Positions 33,749 to 42,180 of a DNA stretch of 54,186 nucleotides are shown piece by piece; position 1 is the first letter of the stretch; each line of letters begins with the position of its first letter. The stretch lies in contig JBASOM010000037.1 of assembly GCA_049658265.1 (NCBI GenBank), forward strand, positions 1 through 54,186, written 5' to 3'. The position numbers and the translations under genes were made by a program. Below the pieces are notes generated by a model. That model worked only from the letters and a program-made list of their open reading frames with translations. It was not told the origin of the DNA and searched no databases. Origin of the DNA: DTU063 sp001512695 (GTDB lineage: Bacteria > Bacillota > Thermosediminibacteria > Thermosediminibacterales > Tepidanaerobacteraceae).

Positions 33749-34723
33749 TTAGCAGCCAAGCTTGACAAGCCTTGAAAAGTACTCTTCCAGTATTTCTCTT
33801 ATGCTGTCTGCATCCTTGCACTGCTGCAGTGCATTTTTCACAGGAGCCGAATGGGGCAATCCTTTTATATACCAGGCCAGATGCTTACGCATTTCTAAAA
33901 TCCCCAAACGCTCTCCATGATAAGATATGGCCTTATCTAAGTGAAGTAAAATTGTCCTGTATCTTTCATCTAAGGAGGGTGGGGAGAGTTTCCTTCCCGT
34001 CTTTAAATAGTGTTTGATCTCCCCGAAAAGCCAGGGCCTGCCCAGGGCCCCTCTGCCTATCATGATGCCGTCACAGTTGGTCATTTGGATCATACCGGCA
34101 GCATCTTCAGGCGTAAAGACATCGCCGTTGCCGATTACAGGGATACTGACGGCTCTCTTTACATCTCTTATTATATCCCAATCGGCCTGGCCCCGGTAAA
34201 AGATTTCCCTGGTCCTGCCGTGAATTGCAATCATGGTCGCGCCGCTGTTTTCCGCCATGAGGGAAAACTCCACCGCATTTACGCTTTCTTCATCCCAGCC
34301 TTTTCTGATTTTTACTGTCACGGGTACTTCCGATGCTTCCACGCAAGCTCTGATTATTTCCGATGCAAGCTCCGGCTCCTTCATCAGGGCACATCCGTCG
34401 CCGTTTTTTACTATTTTGGGCGTAGGACAGCCCATATTTATATTTATAAAATCAAAGGGCAGATGGGCGATTTTCTTCACTGCCACTGCAAAATCCTTGG
34501 GGGCATTGCCAAAGAGCTGAACTCCTATGGGCTTTTCTTCCGGTCCTGTGCTCAGCAGCTTTGAGGTTTTGGCATCATCAAATACTATGCCCCGTGTGCT
34601 TACCATCTCCGTAATCAGCACATCGGCGCCGTACTCTTTGCATATGCTCCTGAAAGGCAAGTCCGTTATGCCGGCCATTGGGGCAAGATAAAGTGGCACT
34701 TCATGTTTTAAGGCTTCCTGCAA
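33749..34723 (-). CDS. dusB: tRNA-dihydrouridine synthase DusB
   Basis: The enzyme reduces uridines in the tRNA D-loop using FMN. Clear motifs are LAPMAGITDLPFRSICKEYG, INMGCPTPKIVKNGDGCALM (active-site Cys), VTVKIRKGWD, IHGRTREIFYRGQADW and IGNGDVFTPEDA. Length is 324. I take the TTG at 34723 as start because GGAGG lies eight bases ahead and homologues begin near here; the ATG at 34738 has no site. In Bacillus and relatives dusB lies near coaX and ftsH, as here. Confidence 0.93.
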   Translation of the reverse strand: MQEALKHEVPLYLAPMAGITDLPFRSICKEYGADVLITEMVSTRGIVFDDAKTSKLLSTGPEEKPIGVQLFGNAPKDFAVAVKKIAHLPFDFININMGCPTPKIVKNGDGCALMKEPELASEIIRACVEASEVPVTVKIRKGWDEESVNAVEFSLMAENSGATMIAIHGRTREIFYRGQADWDIIRDVKRAVSIPVIGNGDVFTPEDAAGMIQMTNCDGIMIGRGALGRPWLFGEIKHYLKTGRKLSPPSLDERYRTILLHLDKAISYHGERLGILEMRKHLAWYIKGLPHSAPVKNALQQCKDADSIREILEEYFSRLVKLGC

Positions 34724-34750
34724 TACTGTAACCTCCATCGGTTTATAATA

Positions 34751-34780
34751 TTTAAGGGAAAACCAAGGTTTTCCCTTAAA
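34751..34780 (-). terminator. Strong hairpin after coaX
   Basis: TTTAAGGGAAAACC pairs perfectly with GGTTTTCCCTTAAA (34751-34764, 34767-34780), 14 bp with a two-base gap. It lies two bases past the coaX stop and ends in a weak T run on the minus strand, so it may be a terminator or a stability hairpin before dusB. Confidence 0.65.
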
Positions 34781-34782
34781 TA

Positions 34783-35553
34783 CTAGTTCTTATTCTTGTC
34801 ATATATAAGCTTTAACCCTTCAAGGGTCAGCATCAAATCGACAGCATCGATATTTTTGGCTTCGCTGCATATAAGGGGGGCAAGACCTCCCGTGGCCACG
34901 GTGAAAATCTTGCCGCCACCCATCTCTTCCTTCATCTTCTCTACAATATTGTCCACAAGGCCTACGTATCCGTAATAAATACCTGACTTAATACTTTCAG
35001 CCGTGTTCTTTCCGATTATCCGCTCGGGCCGGGCAATCTCCACCCGATAAAGCCTAGCTGCACTTTTAAAAAGAGCTTCTGAAGAAATGCTGATGCCGGG
35101 GGCAATGGCACCGCCCAGGTAATCACAATTTGCTGTAATGGCATCAAAGGTGGTTGCCGTGCCAAAGTCAACTATTATGGCAGGGCCGCCATACTTGTGA
35201 TAAGCTGCCATAGCATTTACGATGCGGTCCGCTCCTACCTCCTTGGGATTATCGTATTTTATGTTGATGCCGCTTTTAATGCCGGGACCAACTATGATGG
35301 GCTTTAGTGCAAGGTATTTATCGCACATTTTTTCTAAAACATCCGTCAAGGGAGGAACAACGGAGGCAATTATTGCACCTTCAAAGTCCTTTGAGTTTAT
35401 GCCCTTTGACCTGAGCAGGTTGTCGAAAATGAGGCCGTATTCGTCCTCCGTAAAATCGTGATGGGTAGCTATTCTAAATGATGCTATAAGTTTTGAGCCA
35501 TCAAAAACTCCAAAGACCAGGTTCGTATTACCTATATCAACTGCCAGTAACAC
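34783..35553 (-). CDS. coaX: Type III pantothenate kinase
   Basis: CoaX starts coenzyme A synthesis by phosphorylating pantothenate. Recognisable are the ATP site LLAVDIGNTNLVFGVFDG, the central DRIVNAMAAYHKYG, the DFGTATTFDAI motif, the PGISISSEAL segment and a late ATGGLAPLI. The length of 256 residues is normal. A GTG start at 35553 has AAGGTG upstream. It follows the ECF S component by four bases, which points to a pantothenate uptake and activation pair. Confidence 0.95.
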   Translation of the reverse strand: MLLAVDIGNTNLVFGVFDGSKLIASFRIATHHDFTEDEYGLIFDNLLRSKGINSKDFEGAIIASVVPPLTDVLEKMCDKYLALKPIIVGPGIKSGINIKYDNPKEVGADRIVNAMAAYHKYGGPAIIVDFGTATTFDAITANCDYLGGAIAPGISISSEALFKSAARLYRVEIARPERIIGKNTAESIKSGIYYGYVGLVDNIVEKMKEEMGGGKIFTVATGGLAPLICSEAKNIDAVDLMLTLEGLKLIYDKNKN

Positions 35554-35557
35554 TTTT

Positions 35558-36076
35558 TCACCTTCTCACTTTCCGCAATGCCCCGGAAGCTACAACTGTA
35601 ATGACAACAGCTATGATGATTTCAGGTATGCCGTGTGTCACAGCAATTGTCCAGGCTGCCGCCTTCGGCAGATATCCCCGCACAACTGCCAGCCCCAAGA
35701 CACCTGCCGTATTGGTAAAGGTGCCAAAAGCTGCTGCCAAAGCTTCGCTACGGCTTAGACGGTAGACAGCATATGCCACAAGTCCGATGAGAATCCTCGG
35801 TACTATTGCAATAAGTGGGTCTGCAAACAAGGGGCTAGTTGCCCTCATGAAGCTGTGAAGGCCAAAAATCAAACCCGTTAGGGCTCCTACTCTTGGTCCT
35901 TCCAATACGGCACCGAGAATTACAGGAATGTGCATAATGGTGGCATGGCCAGCCGCAGTAGGAACCGGTATGAAGCCCAGAGGCGTCATGCCGAGCATTA
36001 TGGACAGAGCTCCTAAAAGTCCCGACACGGTCAAGGTCCTGGCTTGCCATCGTCCAACCGTTGGATCCATCTTCAT
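35558..36076 (-). CDS. ECF transporter S component, probably for pantothenate
   Basis: The 172-residue protein has about six hydrophobic helices and an N-terminal ARTLTVSGLLGALSIMLG start, followed by AAGHATIMHIPVILGAVLEG and then PRVGALTGLIFG. This is the pattern of energy-coupling-factor substrate-binding subunits. The tight link to coaX suggests pantothenate as substrate, as for PanT. The ECF ATPases and T component are not in this window and are presumably shared. The ATG at 36076 has GGAGG eight bases ahead. Confidence 0.78.
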   Translation of the reverse strand: MKMDPTVGRWQARTLTVSGLLGALSIMLGMTPLGFIPVPTAAGHATIMHIPVILGAVLEGPRVGALTGLIFGLHSFMRATSPLFADPLIAIVPRILIGLVAYAVYRLSRSEALAAAFGTFTNTAGVLGLAVVRGYLPKAAAWTIAVTHGIPEIIIAVVITVVASGALRKVRR

Positions 36077-36169
36077 TCTTTCCACCTCCGTTCCAGCTCC
36101 TTGTAAGGATGCCGGACGTATTTCTTTTTAATTTTACCAAGGGATTATTTGAAAATCAATAATGATAAT

Positions 36170-36484
36170 TTATGCTCCTTCAAAAGCTTTTCGCCTAAAG
36201 CTCAAAATCCTGTGTTCCAAGTATGTTATCAGCTCTTCTATATCTTTGTCGTTTATGCTGTAATAAACGTACCTGCCTTGCTGTCTGTTCTTTAAAATTC
36301 CACTATTCTTTAGGGTCTTTAAGTGGCCGGAAATATTCGCCTGTGAACTTTGCAACTCCTGGACTAATTGGGATACGGTTTTTTCGCGCTCCATCAAGGC
36401 TTTGACAATCCTGAGCCTGGTTTTATCGCCCAAGCAACGCAAAAACTCCGCCTGAAACTCCAGTGCATTTTTAAATAATGCCAC
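36170..36484 (-). CDS. ArsR family transcriptional regulator
   Basis: A 104-residue winged-helix repressor with ECFLRCLGDKTRLRI-like FLRCLGDKTRLRIVKALMER, helix-turn-helix SQLVQELQSSQANISGHLKT and the wing KNRQQGRYVYYSI. Members sense metals, metalloids or sulfur species. The usual metal Cys pair (ELCVCDL) is not present at the DNA-binding helix, so the ligand is uncertain. It has a GTG start at 36484 behind AGGAGG. It lies between a YdcZ-like transporter and the ECF component. Confidence 0.85.
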   Translation of the reverse strand: MALFKNALEFQAEFLRCLGDKTRLRIVKALMEREKTVSQLVQELQSSQANISGHLKTLKNSGILKNRQQGRYVYYSINDKDIEELITYLEHRILSFRRKAFEGA

Positions 36485-36570
36485 GGCACAACCTCCTAAA
36501 CTAGATCTACCGATTTTATTATATCATGTTTTGTCAACTTTTTTTAGCCTTCAGCATATATGCTTTCTTG

Positions 36571-37020
36571 TCATTTTCCTAACAAGAGTTTGGCACCTAA
36601 AGCCAATAATCCGACACCTAAAAGCTTAAGCCAGGAAAGCGGAGATTTTTCCAATCCGAAAATCCCGAAGTGGTCTAGCAAACAGGCGGTGAGCACCTGG
36701 CCCACAATAATGGAGGTCGTTGCTATGGCTGCTCCCAATTTAGCGATGCTTATCACTACACCGTAGGTAATACCTACCCCGATGAGACCTCCAAAATAAT
36801 AATACCAGGGAATGCTGTCGTAGTTTGACCAATTTCCATCCCCTAAACCCAATATTAGTACGGCAGCCATTGCCAATGTGGCTGTGAGGTGTACTACAAA
36901 TGTTGACTCCGAAAGGCCGATGGCCTTGCCGAGGGCAGAATTCATCGTGCCCTGGCCCGCCATGGCAACACCGGCTAAAAAAGCGATCAATAAAAAAAAC
37001 ATGTCTTTAGTTATTGACAA
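36571..37020 (-). CDS. YdcZ-like (DUF606) membrane transporter
   Basis: About 149 residues with five hydrophobic helices: FLLIAFLAGVAMAGQGTMNS at the start, WYYYFGGLIGVGITYGVVIS in the middle and LKLLGVGLLALGAKLLL at the end. This is the half-size DMT/DUF606 family, often found as two copies; the partner is not next to it. I prefer the TTG at 37020 (AGGGTGAT upstream); ATG at 37002 is an alternative. The substrate is unknown. Its start is close to the left boundary of element B. Confidence 0.8.
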   Translation of the reverse strand: MSITKDMFFLLIAFLAGVAMAGQGTMNSALGKAIGLSESTFVVHLTATLAMAAVLILGLGDGNWSNYDSIPWYYYFGGLIGVGITYGVVISIAKLGAAIATTSIIVGQVLTACLLDHFGIFGLEKSPLSWLKLLGVGLLALGAKLLLGK

Positions 37021-37160
37021 CCCAATCACCCTTAATTTATGCTGCCTCGCTGAGTTGGAATTTATACTCGCGTAAATTAATCTAGCTTTATAGATAATGT
37101 ATAGAAGGGATGAAGAATTAATGACCGACTTTAATAGAGAATTGTTGCTATTTCCAGATA

Positions 37161-37310
37161 AAAATGACGGTGAGCAAGGCAGCAAGTGATTACTTTATAG
37201 ATGATTTTCTCCACTTTGTAGTGAAGGTGTAACTGCGAGGCAGTGACAATAAGCATCTTCTATAGATGATTACCGCGACTTCTAAGCGAAGATATGACGG
37301 CAAGCAAGCC
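37161..37310 (+). repeat. Degenerate tandem repeats of about 65 bases in the left arm of element B
   Basis: The phrase TATAGATGATT occurs at 37196-37206 and again at 37261-37271, 65 bases apart. The sequences ATGACGGTGAGCAAG (37164), GTAACTGCGAGGCAG (about 37229) and ATGACGGCAAGCAAG (37294) are spaced by the same interval. So the arm of the element appears to have been copied two or three times. Only the first and last copies pair with the right side. It is not a CRISPR: the units diverge and no constant repeat with unique spacers is seen. Confidence 0.6.
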
Positions 37311-37524
37311 CTTTTAAGCGAGACCGTAGTTGTTCTTAAGCTCGGGGCAAGCGGAGCAGGGGCAGCGTGCAGGAAGCACGCTGGCAGGCACTCGGCAGGA
37401 TGCCGAATTGCCCGCGAACCCCTGCGGAGTGAAGACCCGAGCTTTAGTACAACAGGTCTTGATTATAGGGATGGTGCCGTCATATCTTCGCTTGTAAATG
37501 GACTCCATTGCTCGCCGTCATTTT
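37161..37524 (+). ncRNA. Structured non-coding element B with nested double stem
   Basis: The core (37347-37435) is nearly identical to that of element A and holds the same hairpins: GCAGGGG/CCCCTGC, CAGCGTGC/GCACGCTG (37363-37383, loop AGGAA) and CGGCA/TGCCG. Stems below it are AAGCTCGGG/CCCGAGCTT, GTTGT/ACAAC, and a perfect 19-bp AAGCGAAGATATGACGGCA (37284-37302) with 37475-37493. B adds an outer layer: AAAATGACGGTGAGCAA (37161-37177) with TTGCTCGCCGTCATTTT (37508-37524), one U-G pair. The left side between the layers contains degenerate repeats of about 65 bases. No protein gene is present. The wobble pairs again favour the plus strand. It fills the space between ftsH and the YdcZ-like gene. 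Confidence 0.7.
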
Positions 37525-37553
37525 GGCTTCAACAAGAACAACGATAAGGCGAA

Positions 37554-37585
37554 AATTAAAAGAGGTTGCAGTATATTGCAACCTC
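37554..37585 (-). terminator. Rho-independent terminator after ftsH
   Basis: GAGGTTGCA with TGCAACCTC (37562-37570, 37577-37585) is followed by TTTTAATTTT on the minus strand. It lies 17 bases beyond the ftsH stop, and separates ftsH from element B. Confidence 0.85.
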
Positions 37586-37602
37586 CAAAGTTCAATTTTA
37601 AT

Positions 37603-39402
37603 CTATGCACTTGCAAAGACTTCGAGGAATTCCTCGCCGTCAAGTTTTTCCCGCTCAAGCAATGCCTGGGCTACTTTGTGGAGCTTATTGATGTTTTCCG
37701 ACAGAAGCGTCTTGGCCTTGTTGTAGCAGGTTTCAATGATGTTTTTCACTTCCTTATCAATGGAAGCTGCAACTTCTTCACTGTAATTTCTGCCTCTAGC
37801 CAAATCCCTTCCCAGGAAAACCTCTTCATGTTTGTGGCCAAGGGTCATGGGCCCGATCCTTTCACTCATGCCAAATTCCATTACCATCCTTCGAGCTATC
37901 TGAGTTGCCCTTTCCAAGTCGTTTTGGGCACCGGTGCTAATTTCATTTAGCACAAGTTCCTCTGATACCCTGCCACCCAAAAGATGAGTTACCTGATCCA
38001 TTAGCTCGCTTTTACCCATGAAGAATCTGTCTTCTTTCGGCAGAATCATGGTATATCCGCCGGCTCTGCCTCGGGGTATGATAGAAACTTCGTGAACGGG
38101 ATCCACCGAAGGTAACAGGTGAGCTACTACAGCATGCCCGGCTTCGTGATATGCCACTAAGCGGCGTTCCCTTTCGGTCATGACTCTGCTCTTTTTCTCA
38201 GGGCCTGCAATTACTCGAGTTATGGCCTCTTCCAATTCGGTCATACCTATCTTCTTTTTGTTGCGGCGCGCAGACAATAGTGCCGCCTCGTTAATCAGGT
38301 TTTCCAAGTCAGCACCCGTAAACCCGGGTGTCCTTCGGGCAAGGACCGAAAGTTCAACTCCTTCAGCAATGGGTTTGTTCCTTGCATGGACCTTTAGTAT
38401 GTCCTCTCTGCCCTTCACATCGGGTATGTCAACAACCACTTGTCTATCAAAACGGCCGGGTCTAAGTAGTGCTGGGTCTAAAATATCGGGTCTGTTTGTA
38501 GCTGCTAAAATAATGATACCTTCATTTATTCCGAAGCCGTCCATCTCCACCAAGAGTTGGTTCAAGGTTTGTTCCCTTTCGTCGTGGCCACCGCCAAGGC
38601 CGGCACCACGCTGACGGCCAACTGCATCTATTTCATCGATGAACACAATGCAGGGCGAATTTTTCTTGGCCTGTTCAAATAAGTCTCTAACCCTTGCAGC
38701 ACCTACACCTACAAACATTTCTACGAAATCTGAACCGCTGATGCTGAAAAATGGAACACCCGCTTCTCCCGCCACAGCTCTCGCCAAGAGTGTCTTGCCG
38801 GTACCCGGAGGCCCTACGAGCAGCACGCCTTTTGGAATTCGTGCTCCGATTTCAATGAATTTCTTGGGATATTTCAAAAACTCCACAATCTCTTCAAGTT
38901 CCTCTTTAGCTTCATCGACGCCTGCTACGTCCTCAAAAGTCACCCGCCGCTTATCATCGGTATGGAGTTTGGCCCTACTTTTGCCAAAAGACATGACGCG
39001 GCCGCCGCCCTGGCCTTGCTGCATAAAAAAATACCAGGCACCTATGATGAAAACCATCAGCAATAACGGTGAGAGAATCTGCGTCCACCATGGAGTTGTA
39101 GGCCTTGGCTCCGAGTCAACCACCAGTTCACCTCTGCTGGCAGGTTGATCGATCTTTTCCATAAATGATGTTATATCCGGCACGTAGCTTACAAAATTCC
39201 GTCCGTCCTTTAAAGTACCGCTTATGTTGTTTTCCACAATTTTAATTTTTGAAACCTGACCATTATCTATGAGTTGAATCAATTCCGAATATCCTATCCT
39301 AAGTTGGGCTGCTTCCTGGCTGGAATACCATTGGACTAATGATAGGACCAGAATGATTATCAATAGATAAAAACTAATGCTTCGAAAAAAGTTGTTCAAC
39401 AA
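37603..39402 (-). CDS. ftsH: ATP-dependent zinc metalloprotease FtsH
   Basis: A membrane-anchored AAA+ protease of 599 residues. Two N-terminal helices (about 6-24 and 108-126) flank an external domain. The Walker A site is GPPGTGKT, the Walker B site CIVFIDEIDAVG, and the arginine-finger region is in PALLRPGRFDRQ. The protease motif HEAGH and the third zinc ligand region follow. It degrades membrane and regulatory proteins. A TTG start at 39402 follows AGGAGGGG. hpt is next upstream, the standard tilS-hpt-ftsH order. Confidence 0.97.
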   Translation of the reverse strand: MLNNFFRSISFYLLIIILVLSLVQWYSSQEAAQLRIGYSELIQLIDNGQVSKIKIVENNISGTLKDGRNFVSYVPDITSFMEKIDQPASRGELVVDSEPRPTTPWWTQILSPLLLMVFIIGAWYFFMQQGQGGGRVMSFGKSRAKLHTDDKRRVTFEDVAGVDEAKEELEEIVEFLKYPKKFIEIGARIPKGVLLVGPPGTGKTLLARAVAGEAGVPFFSISGSDFVEMFVGVGAARVRDLFEQAKKNSPCIVFIDEIDAVGRQRGAGLGGGHDEREQTLNQLLVEMDGFGINEGIIILAATNRPDILDPALLRPGRFDRQVVVDIPDVKGREDILKVHARNKPIAEGVELSVLARRTPGFTGADLENLINEAALLSARRNKKKIGMTELEEAITRVIAGPEKKSRVMTERERRLVAYHEAGHAVVAHLLPSVDPVHEVSIIPRGRAGGYTMILPKEDRFFMGKSELMDQVTHLLGGRVSEELVLNEISTGAQNDLERATQIARRMVMEFGMSERIGPMTLGHKHEEVFLGRDLARGRNYSEEVAASIDKEVKNIIETCYNKAKTLLSENINKLHKVAQALLEREKLDGEEFLEVFASA

Positions 39403-39507
39403 TTCCCCTCCTTCCAGGATTATTTGCTCCCACGATATTTTACCACAACGAATGCCTTTTTACAATTATACCTAAATCATATTGATTTAGTCATCCTCAA
39501 ATGGGAT

Positions 39508-40056
39508 TTACTGCGGATCTTGATAGATTTCAGGCTTTAAGACACATATATCCGGCAAATTTCTGTATTTTTCAGCATAGTCTAATCCGTACCCTACAAC
39601 AAAATAGTCGGGGATCTCGAAGCCAAGATAATCCACCTTTAAATCAATTTTGCGACGGCTGGGTTTGTCAAGAAGGGCACATATTTTAAGGCTTTTGGGT
39701 TTTCGCGATTTTAATATATCACACATATAGCTGAGAGTAAGGCCTGAGTCAATTATGTCTTCTACCACCAGCAGGTCTTTCCCTTCAATTGGATCATCCA
39801 AGTCCTTTAAAATCCTGACAACCCCGGATGATTCGGTAGAAGAACCGTAACTTGACACCGCCATAAAATCTATGTCTAAAGGTATATCGATATTCCGAAT
39901 TAAATCGGCCATAAAGACCACAGCACCTTTTAACACGCCCACAAGCAACAAATTGTCACAATTCCTGTAATCGTTACTGATCTTTTCCCCCAGCTCCTTA
40001 ATTTTTTCCTCGATTTGTTCCTTCGTTATCAGCACTTGTTCAATATGGTCTCTCAA
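39508..40056 (-). CDS. hpt: Hypoxanthine phosphoribosyltransferase
   Basis: The enzyme salvages hypoxanthine and guanine with PRPP. Motifs are LLVGVLKGAVVFMADL, the flexible loop MAVSSYGSSTESSG, the PRPP signature VVEDIIDSGLTLSYM and the C-terminal DYFVVGYGLDYAEKYRNLP. Length is 182 from the TTG at 40056, which has GGGAGG seven bases upstream. In most Firmicutes tilS lies directly before hpt; here five genes and about 5 kb separate them. Confidence 0.96.
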   Translation of the reverse strand: MRDHIEQVLITKEQIEEKIKELGEKISNDYRNCDNLLLVGVLKGAVVFMADLIRNIDIPLDIDFMAVSSYGSSTESSGVVRILKDLDDPIEGKDLLVVEDIIDSGLTLSYMCDILKSRKPKSLKICALLDKPSRRKIDLKVDYLGFEIPDYFVVGYGLDYAEKYRNLPDICVLKPEIYQDPQ

Positions 40057-40170
40057 CACACTTCCTCCCATCCTTATCTATTTAAAAACGACATTATTTT
40101 TAAAATTAATTACAACAATTTTATCACAATGGTGATAGTCTATCAAGGGCATTCGCGGAGAAGAAAAGAT

Positions 40171-40689
40171 TTACTTATCCAGCAAATGCATGTAACTTCC
40201 GGTAAGTTTAGATACTAATAGTACCAATAAGGGATATATTACTACGATTAACACCCGCCTAACAGTTTGTATCGTCATTACGGCAGGATGATTGACATCA
40301 TAGGATTGTGATAGGATTACCATTTCATGCATCCCGCCTGGAACGCTGCCAAATAAGGAGGTATAAAGATCAACACCGGTAAGTTTGGTGACTATAAAGC
40401 CTGTAACTACTCCGAACACTGCTAATAAAATAACAACAAGCAAAGACGGAACTAAGTAATCTTTTAGACCTACCAATACTTCTTTTGTTACGCTAAGCCC
40501 CAAGGCAGCTCCGATAATTATTTGACCTAGGATATTCAATGTTTCAGGCAGTTGAGGTTGTACATCTAAAATATTGGCTGCTCCCACAGAAATCATTGCA
40601 CCGACCATCGCCCCTGCAGGAAGTTTTAGATAATGTCCAACAACACCACCTATTACTGCTATAATAATGGTAATTATAACTTTGTGCAT
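40171..40689 (-). CDS. AbrB family membrane protein, single-repeat form
   Basis: This hydrophobic protein of 172 residues has five or six helices and the AbrB transporter pattern HYLKLPAGAMVGAMISVGAA and LGQIIIGAALGLSVTKE, with SVPGGMHEMVILSQ as the conserved second-half loop. Most AbrB proteins carry two repeats (about 350 residues); this is one. Function is not established, possibly transport of organic acids. It is the last gene of the glycerate module inserted between tilS and hpt, which suggests but does not prove a transport role there. The ATG at 40689 follows AGGGG. Confidence 0.78.
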   Translation of the reverse strand: MHKVIITIIIAVIGGVVGHYLKLPAGAMVGAMISVGAANILDVQPQLPETLNILGQIIIGAALGLSVTKEVLVGLKDYLVPSLLVVILLAVFGVVTGFIVTKLTGVDLYTSLFGSVPGGMHEMVILSQSYDVNHPAVMTIQTVRRVLIVVIYPLLVLLVSKLTGSYMHLLDK

Positions 40690-40757
40690 CACTATTGCCC
40701 CTTTTTAATTTTTATAGTTTAATTACAAGTTAATGAAAGGTCTAACCTAAAACTGGA

Positions 40758-40794
40758 ACAAAAAAGCAGATATATCTACAAAGTGATATATCTG
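40758..40794 (-). terminator. Terminator after the CdaR-type regulator
   Basis: CAGATATATC with GATATATCTG (40767-40776, 40785-40794) is followed by CTTTTTTG on the minus strand. It lies about 25 bases past the stop, ending that transcript before the AbrB gene, which must then have its own promoter or rely on read-through. Confidence 0.75.
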
Positions 40795-40819
40795 TATTTT
40801 CTACAATATTAACAAATAG

Positions 40820-42037
40820 CTATTTTTGTCCCGGTGTATAGCTTTTTACATCCAATGCGGTCAAAAGTACCTTGAGTTTTACCGCATCATTAAAATCAGT
40901 TGGCATGAGACCCGTAAGTTTCTTTATTTTATCAAGTCTTGCACTTACTGTATTTCTAGTCACTTTAAGTTTATCTGCAGTCTTTGAAATGTTTAAATTG
41001 GATGAAAAATACATCTTCAGGGTATTAATCAATTTGTCATCCTTTAAAAAAACTTCTGCCCCCTTTTTAGTAAGCACCTGGCTTTTATATATATTGATAA
41101 TATGGTCCGGTGTGACTGCCAGCATCATTTCAAGGCTTAAATCTTGTGCAAATACTATCCGAGGCACTTTGCCCGGTGATTTTTTGTCCAAAATCTGCAG
41201 AACTTTTACTGCTTCTTTGTATGACTTGCGAAGTCCGACAAGGTCCGGATAGTAAGAGCCAACACCTACGCAAAATCTAATAGAGTGCTTTTCCATTTCT
41301 TTGGCTAGCATTTTAACCGCATCGTTAATTTGCTCCTTTACCGTTTCAAAATCTAGATCCATAAGAGCAAAAAGCACGATGTAATGATTGCTGCCGTTAT
41401 GACTGACCATATGCTGGGGATTGTTAAACATACTTTTAATAAATTCAAGAATTTTTTCTCGCTTTTCTTGCGCGCTTAATGCCTGATAGCTGTGAAAATT
41501 TTTCGGGTTTCTATCATCAGTTAAATCATTAATCTTTATGGTTAGGGCTATCCTCGGCAAAGACATGTCATATCCCAATACTTCGCCTTTTGCCAAAAAC
41601 ATATTTTTATCCTGAAAATTGCCGTTAATGATATCGTGTATATATAGCTCTTTAGAATTCTGCTCCATCCGAAGCTGCTCTGACAGGAAAAACTGTTTTA
41701 ACATGGTTTCAACGGATATTTTGAGCAACTGCCCAAAAGGCCTTACTTCATCGGGTTCACCGGTAATGCCAACAACGCCCACTATCCTGTCGTTTAGATA
41801 TATGGGGAGGTTTACCCCGGGTTTTACACCTTCTAGTTTGCCTGCTTGTTCAGAAGTTATTTCCATTTCTTTTCCGGTTTTTATTACTTCAGCCGCCCCT
41901 TCATGGAATGTGTTTATGCGCGACTTGTCTTTACTACCCACGATTATACCCAAACTGTTCATAATGTTGATGTTCTTACCTAGCAAATTTTTTGTTTTTT
42001 CTACTATGCTTTGAGCATACTCATGGGTTATTTCCAT
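40820..42037 (-). CDS. CdaR-type sugar diacid regulator
   Basis: About 405 residues. The N-terminal part is a sugar diacid recognition domain (EITHEYAQSIVEKTKNLLGK, then MNSLGIIVGSKD and GVNLPIYLNDRIVGVVGITG). The C-terminus is a PucR-type helix-turn-helix, LKMYFSSNLNISKTADKLKV followed by TRNTVSARLDKI. E. coli CdaR activates glucarate, galactarate and glycerate use, which fits the neighbours well. The start is the ATG at 42037 with AAGGAG nine bases before. An open frame of 46 codons extends further to an ATG at 42175, six bases past the dehydrogenase stop; it looks protein-like but is not part of the known family. Confidence 0.85.
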   Translation of the reverse strand: MEITHEYAQSIVEKTKNLLGKNINIMNSLGIIVGSKDKSRINTFHEGAAEVIKTGKEMEITSEQAGKLEGVKPGVNLPIYLNDRIVGVVGITGEPDEVRPFGQLLKISVETMLKQFFLSEQLRMEQNSKELYIHDIINGNFQDKNMFLAKGEVLGYDMSLPRIALTIKINDLTDDRNPKNFHSYQALSAQEKREKILEFIKSMFNNPQHMVSHNGSNHYIVLFALMDLDFETVKEQINDAVKMLAKEMEKHSIRFCVGVGSYYPDLVGLRKSYKEAVKVLQILDKKSPGKVPRIVFAQDLSLEMMLAVTPDHIINIYKSQVLTKKGAEVFLKDDKLINTLKMYFSSNLNISKTADKLKVTRNTVSARLDKIKKLTGLMPTDFNDAVKLKVLLTALDVKSYTPGQK

Positions 42038-42180
42038 GCTAGGACTCTCCTTAAAAGCATTTACATTAATTATTCTATGTGCTTGAGCCAAATCCTTCAT
42101 TAAATCAAAGATTTCTTTATCCTCCTCATGAATGATATTAAAAGCCACCAGCATGTTAGCAGCTGATGGCCTCATTTACT

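Noticed and set aside
36485..36570. Consensus promoter ahead of the ArsR gene
   Set aside because: TTGACA and TATAAT are both present but only eight bases apart, so they cannot form one promoter. A nearby AGCATATATGCT palindrome may be an operator but is unsupported.
37161..37310. Possible CRISPR array from the 65-base repeats
   Set aside because: The repeats are degenerate, few, and lack the constant-repeat/unique-spacer layout; no cas genes are present.
37314..37508. Minus-strand frame of 64 codons within element B (and a similar 78-codon frame at 16915-17151)
   Set aside because: The two frames share a short stretch (ARCPCSA) only because they read through the same RNA-like core. There is no ribosome site, and changes between the copies preserve base pairing rather than codons.
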